A stretch of DNA of 50,488 nt from Bacteroidota bacterium (GTDB lineage: Bacteria > Bacteroidota > Bacteroidia > NS11-12g > UBA955): assembly GCA_030834125.1 (NCBI GenBank), contig JAURFW010000014.1:1-50488 (forward strand), in the 5' to 3' direction. A program made the position numbers and the translations under genes. Under the pieces are notes generated by a model. It worked only from the letters and a program-made list of their open reading frames with translations, was not told the DNA's origin and ran no database searches. Positions 8,969 to 18,910 of the stretch are shown piece by piece (position 1 is the stretch's first letter; every line of letters begins with the position of its first letter).

Positions 8969-9868
8969 TTACATGAAATAGTTTTCTACAAAAGAAAACA
9001 GATTGAAATTATTCCCATTTTTAAAATTCTCAATATCACTTTCAATTTGCGTAATAGACAGATTACTCATTCTTTGACTCTGAATTAGTTTAAATGCCTT
9101 TTCTGCTAATAGTTTTATTCTTTTTTGGGCATTTTTAGAGCTAATTAAAAAATGTGAGTCTATTCTTTCAATAAGCTCGTCTAATCCAGTATTATTAATA
9201 GCTTGGGTAAGAATAACCGGCGTTTCCCAATTCTTAACTGCACGTTCATGTGCAAGCTTTTTTAAGTGGGATGCAAAAGTTGCAGCTCCTTCACGATCTG
9301 CTTTATTCACAACAAAAATATCTGCTATCTCCATAATTCCACTTTTCAAAGTTTGAATTTCATCACCACTTTCGGGAACACTCACTACTACAGTGGTATC
9401 AGCTATACCGGCAATTTCAATTTCGCTTTGCCCTACACCAACAGTTTCAATAATGATATAATCGAAAGGAGCCAGCTTCAATACTTCAACAACTTCAATA
9501 ATTGATGTTGTTAGACCTCCCAACGATCCCCTAGATGATAAACTTCTAATATATACATTCGGTAGCATATATAGGTTCTGCATTCTCAATCTATCACCTA
9601 ATAAAGATCCTAAATTAAATGGACTACTTGGGTCTACTGCGAGAATAGCAACTTGCTTACCCGCTTTACTCATGGATTGAACTAAGCTATTTACTAATGT
9701 ACTTTTTCCTGCTCCGGGTGGTCCTGTTATTCCAATAACAGGGGTGTTCCCAATTGTAGATTTTAAAAGCTCCCAATACCCATCAGTATGATTTTCCACC
9801 CAACTAATTGCGCGTGCAATATGCAGTTGATTGCCATTGGTTATTTCATTTAGTTCTGGAATAAGCAC
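8969..9868 (-). CDS. meaB: Methylmalonyl-CoA mutase-associated GTPase MeaB (ArgK family)
   Basis: This G3E-family P-loop GTPase has the Walker A motif GITGPPGAGKST, the switch-like DPSSPFNLGSLLGDRLRM, the Walker B region IIETVGVGQSEIEIA and the base-recognition motif VNKADREGA. The family protects and reloads adenosylcobalamin-dependent methylmalonyl-CoA mutase. The mutase genes are not in this window. No ATG is available: after the tsaD stop the frame runs ACA TTA TAT TTG ATT GTG. I choose GTG at 9868 (299 residues) because a TATATTTG promoter box ends three bases before it; TTG at 9874 would add two residues. tsaD lies just upstream in the same reading frame. The 3' end faces the T9SS cargo gene with a one-base gap. 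Confidence 0.92.
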   Translation of the reverse strand: MLIPELNEITNGNQLHIARAISWVENHTDGYWELLKSTIGNTPVIGITGPPGAGKSTLVNSLVQSMSKAGKQVAILAVDPSSPFNLGSLLGDRLRMQNLYMLPNVYIRSLSSRGSLGGLTTSIIEVVEVLKLAPFDYIIIETVGVGQSEIEIAGIADTTVVVSVPESGDEIQTLKSGIMEIADIFVVNKADREGAATFASHLKKLAHERAVKNWETPVILTQAINNTGLDELIERIDSHFLISSKNAQKRIKLLAEKAFKLIQSQRMSNLSITQIESDIENFKNGNNFNLFSFVENYFM

Positions 9869-9871
9869 AAT

Positions 9872-9879
9872 CAAATATA
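9872..9879 (-). promoter_or_regulatory. Bacteroidota -7 box at the tsaD-meaB junction
   Basis: On the minus strand this reads TATATTTG, an exact TAnnTTTG match placed between the tsaD stop and the meaB GTG, three bases before the GTG. It overlaps the alternative TTG start. If used, it gives meaB its own leaderless transcript inside the operon. Function is inferred. Confidence 0.4.
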
Positions 9880-9883
9880 ATGT

Positions 9884-10882
9884 TTATGATCGGGTGAATG
9901 GGAGAGAATCTAATGAAAGAAATTCACCCTTTTCAAACAATAATGACCCAGCCATCGCTATCATACCTGCATTATCGGTGCAATATTGCACGGAAGGTAT
10001 GTATACAGGTAAGTTGTTTTTCATACCAATTTCTTGGGTGATTTTTCTGAGTAATAGGTTTGCAGAAACACCTCCTACTAAAGAAATAGATTTTGGACTA
10101 TTTTCTTGGATTGATTTTATTAATCTCTTAGCAGTCATTTCTATCAATGAGTGTTGATAGGAAGCACAAATATCATTAAGGTTGTTTTGAACAAAACCTG
10201 AATCTTTCTCAAGTTCTTTTTTTAAGAAATATAGCAATGAAGTTTTTATTCCTGAAAAGCTAAAGTCTAGGTCTTTAGTTTTTGCATCAGGGAAAGTAAA
10301 TCTTGGTTCGCCTAGTACTGCAAATTTGGATATTTGTGGTCCTCCTGGGTATCCTAATCCTAATAATTTTGCACCTTTATCAAAAGCCTCACCAATTGCA
10401 TCATCTATAGTATTACCAATAATTTTATAATTAAAATGATCTTCTACCAGAAGTAATTGAGTATGTCCACCGCTAACTAATAAACAAATCATAGGAAAAA
10501 CTACTTCATGCTCTATATAAAGGGCAGAAACATGTGCTTGCAAATGATTTACACCTATTAATGGTTTGTTTAGTGAAAGTGATAAGCCTTTAGCTGTATT
10601 GAAACCGACAATTAGCGATCCCATAAGACCTGGCCCTTGTGTGACAGCAATTGCGTCTAAATCCTCCACCGCAGTTTCTGATTGTTTTAATGTTTGATCA
10701 ATTACTGGAATTATATTGGCTTGATGCGCCCTAGATGCCAATTCTGGTACAACTCCACCATATTTTCGATGAACGTCTTGGCTTGAAATAATGTTGGCCT
10801 TGATTTTACCGTTTTTAATTATAGCAGATGACGTGTCGTCACAACTACTTTCAATGCCCAATATTGTGGAATTAAACTGCAT
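9884..10882 (-). CDS. tsaD: tRNA N6-adenosine threonylcarbamoyltransferase
   Basis: This 332-residue member of the Kae1/TsaD family has the N-terminal ATP-binding GIESSCDDTSSA motif, the metal-binding HLQAH (His113 and His117), the loop SGGHTQLLLV, and the C-terminal YCTDNAGMIA with the third metal ligand. It transfers threonylcarbamoyl to A37 of tRNAs that read ANN codons, working with TsaB, TsaC and TsaE, which are not in this window. I start at ATG 10882, because the upstream in-frame TTG at 10900 adds six unconserved residues. It is divergent from tamB over a 40-43 base gap and is followed in the same frame by meaB. Confidence 0.96.
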   Translation of the reverse strand: MQFNSTILGIESSCDDTSSAIIKNGKIKANIISSQDVHRKYGGVVPELASRAHQANIIPVIDQTLKQSETAVEDLDAIAVTQGPGLMGSLIVGFNTAKGLSLSLNKPLIGVNHLQAHVSALYIEHEVVFPMICLLVSGGHTQLLLVEDHFNYKIIGNTIDDAIGEAFDKGAKLLGLGYPGGPQISKFAVLGEPRFTFPDAKTKDLDFSFSGIKTSLLYFLKKELEKDSGFVQNNLNDICASYQHSLIEMTAKRLIKSIQENSPKSISLVGGVSANLLLRKITQEIGMKNNLPVYIPSVQYCTDNAGMIAMAGSLLFEKGEFLSLDSLPFTRS

Positions 10883-10889
10883 AAGTGGA

Positions 10890-10918
10890 TTGACTGTCAA
10901 TTGCTCAAATTAACTTTG
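10890..10918 (+). promoter_or_regulatory. Promoter of tamB
   Basis: TTG at 10890-10892, an 18-base spacer and TAACTTTG at 10911-10918 form a good Bacteroidota sigma-A promoter. The box ends four bases before the TTG and seven bases before the GTG candidate starts of tamB, so the leader would be absent or only a few bases. On the other strand a near-match box (TTAATTTG, 10913-10906) could drive tsaD, overlapping this one. Confidence 0.55.
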
Positions 10919-10925
10919 TATATTG

Positions 10926-13900
10926 GTGAAAAGGTCCTCAAAAATACGAAAGAAGCTTTTACTCACGCTGTTTTGGGTGGTTTTTCTTTCTGCCTTTTTA
11001 GCAATACTCACTAGAAATAGGTGGGTTCAAAAACAACTATCGCAATGGGTAGCCTCGGAAATAAGTGAATCCTTAGGAGCTGAAGTTACTGTGAATTATG
11101 TTGAAGTCGACTTTTTGAGGAATTTTCATATTGAAGGATTATTACTTAAAGATCAGCAAAAAGATACTCTCTTATCTATAGGTTCAATTGATTTGAAGTT
11201 GGATGATTGGAAGATTGCCAAAAAGAAATTCGATATCATCAACTTAGATTTATTTAAGCCACGTGTATTTATGGGAGTTTATTCAAATACAAACAGAATT
11301 AATCATGAATTTTTATTTGATAATTTGCAACAAGATACACAAAAGAGTAAGCCATTCAATTTTAGCTTTTCTAATACCCGTATTATAGACGGTGAGTATG
11401 TGTTTTATCGAGGATATAGAAATAAACTAATGCAAACGCCGGGCGATTTTAATCCAAATTTTATACAATATTCAAAAATTAATTCTGAGATCCCCGAGTT
11501 TAAAATAGATACTGCAGGCTTACACTTCGATATTAAATATCTCAAAACAAAAGAGGGTACAGGCAAGATGGTTTCAATTATAACTAAATTTAATATCAAA
11601 GACGGGATTTTAGATTTCAATCCATTGGTATTGACTTATAATAATACTGAATTAAATGGTCAATTTACTATGTCGCCAATACCTAATATGCCTAAAAACC
11701 CATTTTGGGATATTAACTATTATTTGCGGGTCGATAATGGTGAATTTGATATTTCAGATTTGGGAGTATATGCAGATTATTTAAAAAACCATTCGTTGAA
11801 ACTGTCCCCTACTTTCGAAATCCAAGGACCATTGAACAATATAAAAACAAAATATTTTAATGCTATCACTGAAAATGGGTCTCAGATCGATCTTGAATAT
11901 CATATAAAAGGGATGGAAAAACCGGATTCTATTTGGCAAAAAATTGTTTTTAATGGAACCTATTTAAGTCAAGAAGATATTGAAAAATGGTTTGAAAATG
12001 ATGATTTTAAAGAATACTTAAATCCAATCCAGGATATTGAAATGGATGCTGAATTTACACTTCCTGCGGGGAGGTTAATTATGAATGGCTCAATTAATAG
12101 TTCGGTAGGTCAATTTTCAGGGAATTATTCTTTGAATTATTCAAAGCGGGAAAATTCAATTCCTATGAGTATTAATGGGAAATTGGACAATCTTAGACCT
12201 AAGTTATTTAGAAATATTGGATATGATTTACCCATTGATCATGTGTATGGTAAGGTAAATATTTCTGGGAATGATTTTAATGAATTGGCCAGTTGGAATT
12301 GTAAGTTAAATCTTACTTCACTAAAGTATAACAATGTCGTTATAACCGGTTTAGATATTTTAGGTAAAATTGACCAAGGAAACCTTAGTATTAACTCTTA
12401 TTCAGATGCTCAATCATTAAGTCATAATTTAGACCTTCAAGTTACTGGAGTTTTTAACGCTAAACATCGGATGCAATTATTAGCAGATCTAAAAAAAATG
12501 GATCTTCAGTCTTTGGGGTTGGATACCACAAATAGTAAATATTTTGGTCAGGTTAAGTGCGATATAACCGGGTCGTGTATAGATGATTACATTGGCTTTA
12601 TATCAATCGAAAATTCTAAAATCAGCAGAGGATTTGGAGAATTTCAATTAATAAAGCAAGAGGTTTCACGGTATGAGGCTGATAAGATATCTCTTAATGG
12701 AGATTGGGTGGTTGGTGAAATTACAGGGCCAATTAAATTTTCAAATACCTCAGACTGGATAAATCATTTTGCTCATTATGTTGCCCCTGAAAGATTTGTA
12801 GATTCTCGAAAACAACTCACTGATTCCATTTTTATTGATCTATTTATTCCGCAAACTGGTTGGATTGATGCTTTTGTTTTGCCCGGACTGCAATTTGGCC
12901 CTTTGCGGATTAAAGGCAATTACTTCGCAAAGGACAATATATGCAAGTTAAAAGTTGGACCATTCTCAATGGAATATGGTGATATTCAAATGGAAAGGGT
13001 GAACTGTTTTATTGATAAACCTACTAAATATGGATTAGCTAAAATGTCAATAAACACAGACTACGTTAAGGTAAATAAAACCGTTTACGATACATTTGGT
13101 TTGGCATTTGATATGTTAAAAGGAGGGTATTCGATTACCTCTCGAATTCACGATAAATCGGATAGGTATAGTTTTTTGATAAACGCAAATGGCTCTATTC
13201 ACAAGGACTTCGCAAATATGTATTTTGGTAGCACCTACATTAATATTCTAAATCAAATTTGGGTGCTTGATCCTAAAGCACGTATAGATTTTACAAAAAA
13301 TAGATGGACTGTCAATGATTTCTATCTTGCGGATGAAAATCATTACATTGAAATAGACGGTGTTGCAGGTGCATCAAATTCTGACACCCTACATATTGAC
13401 TTTGGTAACATTACTCCAAATGTGTTAACTCCATTTTTTGCTAAAGGGACATTCGATTCATTATTATTTAGATCGAACGGTGATGTACGGATTTCGTCAA
13501 CATTGGGATCTCCCAAGTTTTTAGGAAACATTGATGTTAATCAAATATTTTATCAAGGATACTCCTATGGGGATGCATCTACTTGGGTTCGTGAGACAGA
13601 CGTTAATGGGTTGTTAAATTTTGAAACAAGCTTTAGAGATGGGCCAATAGCAAATACTGATTTCAGGGGTACTGTGAAGTTAATGGGAAAAGATCCGACT
13701 CAAATAAATATTTTAGGTAATATACCTAATGAATCAAGTTTAGATATATTAAGGCCATTCTTGGCAGGTGTAGTTACGATTAAAAATGGAAAATTTGGAG
13801 GAAATGTTCGAATTTCTGGAACGTCAGAAGAACCTAAAATATTGGGTTTATTAACGACTAATAAATTTGGATTAAATATTGATTATCTAGGCACAGAATA

Positions 13901-15368
13901 TTTAATTGGGGGCAATTTTAAAATTACAGATGAAGGGCTTTATACTATGAGCCCTATTAAGGTAAGTACTCCATCAAAAAGAGGATCAGCGCTTTTTACT
14001 TTAGAATTAACACATGACGGATACAAAGATTTTAGATTAAACTTGAAAGTCGATTCAATAAAGCAGATGCAAATATTGAATACAACCGAAAAAAGTAACG
14101 ATCTCTTTTATGGTAAAGCATGGGCGAGCGGAGACTGCAGAATACATGGGCCATTAAGTTTAATTGACATGGATATTAATTTAACTACCGAAAATGGATC
14201 AGATTTATCAATACTTTACCCTCAAGTATCTCAAAACAGTTTGGTGGGATCAGTAACTTTTGTGAAAAAAGGTCATAGCACGGATAAAAAACAATTAAAA
14301 GAAAATGAACAATTACAATCTGGAGAAGATGATGCACTTGGTGAGATAAACTTAAATATAAATGCCAATCAAAATGCTCAAGTGAATTTTGTAATTGATA
14401 AAAGATTAGGGGACGTAATAAGTGGAAGAGGTGTTGGCGATATTAGGCTTTTATATAGTAAAGAAGGTGATTTTTCACTTTTTGGCACATATAAGGTTGG
14501 AAGCGGTAGTTATTCATTTTCACTGCCAGGAATTAATATTATAAAGAAAATTGATCTAATTCAAGGTGGTACAATTAGATGGGATGGAGATGTTTTTGAC
14601 GCGGTTGTTGATTTGTCAGGTTCATTCGAAAAAAGAGTTTCCCCATCTGCTTTAATGATTACCTCAGGAAGTAGCGAGAGTTCTTATCCTACCACAAGAT
14701 TTTTAAGTGTTTTAAGAATGAAAGGGAATCTGTTTAGTCCTTCAATTTCTTTCGATATTCAAGCACCTGATCTGAAATCAAATACTTCTAGTAACACAGC
14801 AGAAGTAGTTTCAATAGTTGAGCGGATACGTTCAAATAAGGATGAAGCCATGCGGCAATCGATTTCACTTTTACTATTTGGTAATTTTCTACCTCCTTCT
14901 TTTATGGCTAGTACCGCTCCAACTACCTCTAATTTCAGTAGTACGGGAATTGCGGGAAATAGCATTTCTACATTGGCAAGCTCAGTAGTAAACGACCTCT
15001 TTGTAAAATATGGTATACCAACAAGAATTCAGGTTAATATTGATGACATTCGTAATACGACGGGTACCACAAATACGCAACTTTTTGTTAACAGTGAGTG
15101 GTTCTTATCGGATAGATTACGTTTAGACTTGAATTACGATCCAACAGTAGCTATGCTGGTCAATAGCGTAGCACTTCCATTAAACTTCAATTTAGAGTAC
15201 AAAACAAAAGATGAGAATTGGCGATTAAAAGCCTTCTCAAGGTCTAATAATTTAATTTTAAATAATACAACCACAACCAATGGGGTTTCAGGAAATACTT
15301 TAGGTGCCGGGGTATTGTATCGTCGTGATTTTGATACTTTTAAACGAGAAAAAAAAGATGAAAAGTAA
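10926..15368 (+). CDS. tamB: TamB-like translocation and assembly module protein (DUF490)
   Basis: This is a very long protein, 1480 residues. One N-terminal membrane anchor (about 10-28) is followed by a short AsmA-like region and then about 1,100 residues of beta-rich sequence with repeated strand patterns. The DUF490/TamB C-terminal domain (about 1150-1480) includes GSYSFSLPGINIIKKIDLIQ, GGTIRWDG, an SILLFG-type motif and a C-terminal barrel-like run. In proteobacteria TamB works with TamA in outer membrane protein assembly and is linked to phospholipid transport; Bacteroidota homologues are thought to act similarly. It starts at GTG 10926 or TTG 10923, with no ATG nearby. It is divergent from tsaD. 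Length and architecture make the call secure; the exact transported substrate is unknown. Confidence 0.88.
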   Translation: MKRSSKIRKKLLLTLFWVVFLSAFLAILTRNRWVQKQLSQWVASEISESLGAEVTVNYVEVDFLRNFHIEGLLLKDQQKDTLLSIGSIDLKLDDWKIAKKKFDIINLDLFKPRVFMGVYSNTNRINHEFLFDNLQQDTQKSKPFNFSFSNTRIIDGEYVFYRGYRNKLMQTPGDFNPNFIQYSKINSEIPEFKIDTAGLHFDIKYLKTKEGTGKMVSIITKFNIKDGILDFNPLVLTYNNTELNGQFTMSPIPNMPKNPFWDINYYLRVDNGEFDISDLGVYADYLKNHSLKLSPTFEIQGPLNNIKTKYFNAITENGSQIDLEYHIKGMEKPDSIWQKIVFNGTYLSQEDIEKWFENDDFKEYLNPIQDIEMDAEFTLPAGRLIMNGSINSSVGQFSGNYSLNYSKRENSIPMSINGKLDNLRPKLFRNIGYDLPIDHVYGKVNISGNDFNELASWNCKLNLTSLKYNNVVITGLDILGKIDQGNLSINSYSDAQSLSHNLDLQVTGVFNAKHRMQLLADLKKMDLQSLGLDTTNSKYFGQVKCDITGSCIDDYIGFISIENSKISRGFGEFQLIKQEVSRYEADKISLNGDWVVGEITGPIKFSNTSDWINHFAHYVAPERFVDSRKQLTDSIFIDLFIPQTGWIDAFVLPGLQFGPLRIKGNYFAKDNICKLKVGPFSMEYGDIQMERVNCFIDKPTKYGLAKMSINTDYVKVNKTVYDTFGLAFDMLKGGYSITSRIHDKSDRYSFLINANGSIHKDFANMYFGSTYINILNQIWVLDPKARIDFTKNRWTVNDFYLADENHYIEIDGVAGASNSDTLHIDFGNITPNVLTPFFAKGTFDSLLFRSNGDVRISSTLGSPKFLGNIDVNQIFYQGYSYGDASTWVRETDVNGLLNFETSFRDGPIANTDFRGTVKLMGKDPTQINILGNIPNESSLDILRPFLAGVVTIKNGKFGGNVRISGTSEEPKILGLLTTNKFGLNIDYLGTEYLIGGNFKITDEGLYTMSPIKVSTPSKRGSALFTLELTHDGYKDFRLNLKVDSIKQMQILNTTEKSNDLFYGKAWASGDCRIHGPLSLIDMDINLTTENGSDLSILYPQVSQNSLVGSVTFVKKGHSTDKKQLKENEQLQSGEDDALGEINLNINANQNAQVNFVIDKRLGDVISGRGVGDIRLLYSKEGDFSLFGTYKVGSGSYSFSLPGINIIKKIDLIQGGTIRWDGDVFDAVVDLSGSFEKRVSPSALMITSGSSESSYPTTRFLSVLRMKGNLFSPSISFDIQAPDLKSNTSSNTAEVVSIVERIRSNKDEAMRQSISLLLFGNFLPPSFMASTAPTTSNFSSTGIAGNSISTLASSVVNDLFVKYGIPTRIQVNIDDIRNTTGTTNTQLFVNSEWFLSDRLRLDLNYDPTVAMLVNSVALPLNFNLEYKTKDENWRLKAFSRSNNLILNNTTTTNGVSGNTLGAGVLYRRDFDTFKREKKDEK

Positions 15369-15401
15369 GTTCCAAAAAATTGGACTTAAACTTGTTTTGC
15401 A

Positions 15402-16673
15402 ATGACGCTCAAAATACTATTAGTTGAATCTCTAAGGATGTCTTGGAATGCGGTTAGGCTAAATAAATTGCGTAGCGCATTATCTGTACTCGGAATAACT
15501 ATTGGTATCTTTTGCATTGTTAGTGTTTATGCTTTGGTTCATTCATTAGAATTAAGTTTGAATAACCAATTTACTAAGTTAGGTGCCGATGTATTATTTA
15601 TTCAAAAATGGCCCTGGGATGATATGGGTAATAATTATCCATGGTGGGAATACATGAAACGTCCTAAATCAAGTCCTCAAGATGTACAGTCATTAAAAAA
15701 AATAGTGGATAACCAAAAGATTCAGGCCATTGCTTATGCGTATAATACTAACTTTAATATTACAAATAGTAAAAAAACACTAAGTAAAATCAATATTCGT
15801 TGCGTCTCGCATGAGTTTAATGAAATCCAACCCGTTGAATTAGAGGATGGCAGATATTTTACGATTGATGAAGCCCGATCCGGACGACCCATTGCCGTGA
15901 TTGGTAATACCATTGCTTTGGAATTATTTGGAAGCGTAAAAGCAGCGATGGGCAAGCCATTTAGAATTGGTAATAAGGAAGTTCGAGTTGTTGGTGTGGC
16001 AAAATATCAAGGAAATAATATTATTGGTGCAAGTAATGATAATCTTATTTATGTACCATACAAATGGTCTATGGCATTATCGAATTACAGACAAAGTGAT
16101 GATGCCCAAATTTTAGTAAAAGCATCAAAAGGGACTAATTTAGATGATTTGAAATTCGAGCTCCAACAATTAATGCGTCAAGTGAGAAGAATAAAACCAA
16201 AACAAGAATCAGATTTTGCTGTTAATAAAATGACCATGATTACCGATGCCATTTCTGGATTATTTAGTCAAATTCGAAAAATTGGATTTGTGATTGGCGG
16301 TTTTGCCATGTTAGTTGGTTGTTTCGGTGTAGCTAATATTATGTTTGTGTCTGTGAAAGAAAGAACGAGAGAAATAGGAGTTCAAAAAGCTCTTGGCGCA
16401 AAAAACTTTTTTATTAGTTTACAGTTTTTATTAGAGTCCATATGGCTAAGCATTGGCGGAGGGATAATAGGTTTATTTTTGGTGTCGGGTGTTTTGAAGA
16501 TACTAGATTCTATAGCACGTGAAAATATGGGTGGTGGGGTAGAATTAATTTTAACTGGACAAGATGCTCTATTAGGTATTGGTATTTCTGTTTTAGTTGG
16601 AATAATTGCTGGTTTTCTTCCGGCTAGATCAGCGGCAGCATTAAACCCAGTAGAGGCAATAAGATCAAGTTAA
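15402..16673 (+). CDS. MacB/FtsX-type ABC transporter permease
   Basis: The 423-residue product has the standard architecture of a MacB-like permease. One transmembrane helix lies near residues 23-45 (SALSVLGITIGIFCIVSVYA). A large periplasmic core domain follows (MacB_PCD, about 46-270). Three C-terminal helices carry the FtsX signature KERTREIGVQKALGAKNFF and the closing GFLPARSAAALNPVEAIR. Such permeases couple cytosolic ATP hydrolysis to extrusion or lipoprotein handling across the envelope. No ATP-binding subunit is encoded next to it, so the partner must lie elsewhere. It starts 33 bases after tamB. A barrel receptor gene starts one base after its stop, implying co-translation and a possible joint role. 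Confidence 0.9.
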   Translation: MTLKILLVESLRMSWNAVRLNKLRSALSVLGITIGIFCIVSVYALVHSLELSLNNQFTKLGADVLFIQKWPWDDMGNNYPWWEYMKRPKSSPQDVQSLKKIVDNQKIQAIAYAYNTNFNITNSKKTLSKINIRCVSHEFNEIQPVELEDGRYFTIDEARSGRPIAVIGNTIALELFGSVKAAMGKPFRIGNKEVRVVGVAKYQGNNIIGASNDNLIYVPYKWSMALSNYRQSDDAQILVKASKGTNLDDLKFELQQLMRQVRRIKPKQESDFAVNKMTMITDAISGLFSQIRKIGFVIGGFAMLVGCFGVANIMFVSVKERTREIGVQKALGAKNFFISLQFLLESIWLSIGGGIIGLFLVSGVLKILDSIARENMGGGVELILTGQDALLGIGISVLVGIIAGFLPARSAAALNPVEAIRSS

Positions 16674-16674
16674 A

Positions 16675-18906
16675 ATGTGTACTTTTTACAATAGGATATT
16701 TAGAGGTTTAGTAAGTTTCATTCTTGTTTTTTATTCAGTAAAACTAAAGAGTCAAACTGATTCAACATCTGCTGCAGATACTATAAAAACAGTTGAAATA
16801 AAGGTTAAAAAGAACCTAATTGAAAACAGGGCTGATGCATTGGTATATAATGCAGATGAGGATTTAACTAGCAAAGGGCAATCTGCGAGTGAATTGCTTG
16901 CAAAAGTACCAATGGTTGATGTAGATATGGATGGAAATGTATCATTGCGTGGAAATAGAAATATTCGGTTTCTAATCAATGGCAGGCCTTCAGGACTACT
17001 TTCAGGAAGCCCTTCAGATGCTCTACGTGCAATGTCAGCTGATGATATTGCTACTGTAGAGGTGATGACAAATCCTACATCGAAGTATGATGCAGAAGGT
17101 AGTGGAGGTATAATAAATATAGTGCTAAAAGAAAAGAAGGTAGAAGGATTAGTTGGAAGTTTAAGTGGCGGTATTGGAACACGAAGTGCACATTTTGGTG
17201 GGAATTTGGCATCTCAAAAAGGAAAAACCACTTATAATTTATCTTTAGGAAGCCATTTTTGGAGAAGTTGGGGAAATTTAGAAACTAAAAGGAATAATAC
17301 AGATGAGAAGGGAATAAGCTACCAATTAATACAGCATTCAGATCAAGTAAATTGGGGTGGCGGCCCTCGAATAACATTGAGTTTGGACCATCAATTTACA
17401 GAGTCTCAATCCTTAGTTCTTAACGCAACAGGAAGATACAGATTACGGAATTCTGTCGATAATTGGTCAACAAATTATGGCGTTATTGATAGTTTAGATT
17501 TCTTATGGCGTCAAGAATCTGATTATTTATCTCAAGGATGGGGTTATGACCTTGGTTTTGATTATAGAATAAAAGGGAAAAAGCCAAAAAGCGAATTTGC
17601 AATTGCCGGCCTATTAACAGACGGAATAAGTGGTGATGGCTATGACGCTCTGCGCTACAGTAAGTCAAATATCCTTTCTTTTCAAGAACATAGTTTGAAC
17701 AATAATAGTAACAAAGAATTTTCACTTCAATTAGACTGGATAAATCCATTGACTAAGAATTTAATGCTTGAAACTGGAGTAAAAACTGTTTTTAGATGGG
17801 TAAAATCCAACTATAATTTTGATAGTTTTGATTTCGCGAAAAAAAAATTTGTACCTAATGAACTATTAAATAATGGCTTTGGTTATTTTCAAAATGTCTA
17901 TGCAGGTTATTCTCAAATCACCTATGAATTTCTAACCAAATATTCTGCTAGGTTGGGAGTTCGTTACGAGGCCACGAAATTTGGAGGAGATATTGAAAAA
18001 GGTGTTTTTGAAAACATAGGAATAAATACTTTTGTTGGTCAGCCTTATTCAAATTGGGTACCGAGTATTTCCTTGTCCAGAGTAATTGGCGCAGGAGGTT
18101 ATGTGCGTTTAAATTATAATATGCGCATCCAAAGGCCCAGTTTAATTTTCTTAAACCCGTATGTCAACTACAGCAACCCAGTTGATATTACGGTTGGAAA
18201 TCCTCTATTAAATCCCGAAGTTTCAGATAATTATGAATTATCGTTTGGTAATTATACTAAGATTGGAGGCTTTGGATTAAATTTTTATCACAAAAGGCTA
18301 AATAATGCAATTGAAACATATAGGTTTATAAATTCCTCAGGAGTATACATTACTACATATTCTAACATCGGTCGAAATGTTCAAAATGGAATGGATTTAA
18401 ATTTAAATTTTAGAGGTAAAGGTTGGATGTTGTTTTTCAATGGAGGTTTAGGGCATGTGAACATTTCAAGCACTGTTGATACAGGTGCTGTTTCGGGTAT
18501 TTCAGCGAGTGGGTGGACATATGTAGTTGGCCTAAGAGGTAATTACTCAATTAATGACGATTGGTTGGTCGAGGGGTTTTCACGTATCAATGCACCTCAA
18601 TTTTCACTCCAAGGGTTTAGTCAAAATTGGATGTTTCATACTATTGGTATAAAAAGAATGTTTAATGAAGGAAAAGGGGGATTAGGACTGGGGCTAGATA
18701 ACCCTTTTACTCCTAGAATTACCCTTAAAACTGAAAATTTAGGGCAATCGTTCGAGTTGTACTCCCAAAGGGTATTAAATATGTGGGGGGTGAGAATAAA
18801 TTTCAATTATTCCTTCGGAGATGTGAAGACAAAAAACACAAATATCAGGAGTATCCGTATTAAAAATGAAGATTTAAAAAATGGTTCTGGAGCAGGTGAA
18901 ATGTAA
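16675..18906 (+). CDS. TonB-dependent receptor-like outer membrane beta-barrel protein
   Basis: This 743-residue outer membrane protein has a signal peptide at about 1-27 (ending KLKSQ), then a plug-like domain at about 40-155 with LAKVPMVDVDMDGNVSLRG, FLINGRP and KYDAEGSGGIINIVLKE. A large beta-barrel runs to the C-terminus. The layout fits the outer membrane beta-barrel family often annotated as PF14905, which lacks the carboxypeptidase-like N-terminal extension of SusC. The TonB box is not obvious; the stretch KTVEIKVKK may serve. The ligand is unknown. It begins one base after the ABC permease stop, so the pair are almost certainly co-expressed and could form an export or import route across both membranes. 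Confidence 0.82.
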   Translation: MCTFYNRIFRGLVSFILVFYSVKLKSQTDSTSAADTIKTVEIKVKKNLIENRADALVYNADEDLTSKGQSASELLAKVPMVDVDMDGNVSLRGNRNIRFLINGRPSGLLSGSPSDALRAMSADDIATVEVMTNPTSKYDAEGSGGIINIVLKEKKVEGLVGSLSGGIGTRSAHFGGNLASQKGKTTYNLSLGSHFWRSWGNLETKRNNTDEKGISYQLIQHSDQVNWGGGPRITLSLDHQFTESQSLVLNATGRYRLRNSVDNWSTNYGVIDSLDFLWRQESDYLSQGWGYDLGFDYRIKGKKPKSEFAIAGLLTDGISGDGYDALRYSKSNILSFQEHSLNNNSNKEFSLQLDWINPLTKNLMLETGVKTVFRWVKSNYNFDSFDFAKKKFVPNELLNNGFGYFQNVYAGYSQITYEFLTKYSARLGVRYEATKFGGDIEKGVFENIGINTFVGQPYSNWVPSISLSRVIGAGGYVRLNYNMRIQRPSLIFLNPYVNYSNPVDITVGNPLLNPEVSDNYELSFGNYTKIGGFGLNFYHKRLNNAIETYRFINSSGVYITTYSNIGRNVQNGMDLNLNFRGKGWMLFFNGGLGHVNISSTVDTGAVSGISASGWTYVVGLRGNYSINDDWLVEGFSRINAPQFSLQGFSQNWMFHTIGIKRMFNEGKGGLGLGLDNPFTPRITLKTENLGQSFELYSQRVLNMWGVRINFNYSFGDVKTKNTNIRSIRIKNEDLKNGSGAGEM

Positions 18907-18910
18907 CCAC

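Noticed and set aside
9831-10157. 108-codon ORF on the plus strand
   Set aside because: It is antisense to tsaD and spans the tsaD-meaB junction; no family features.
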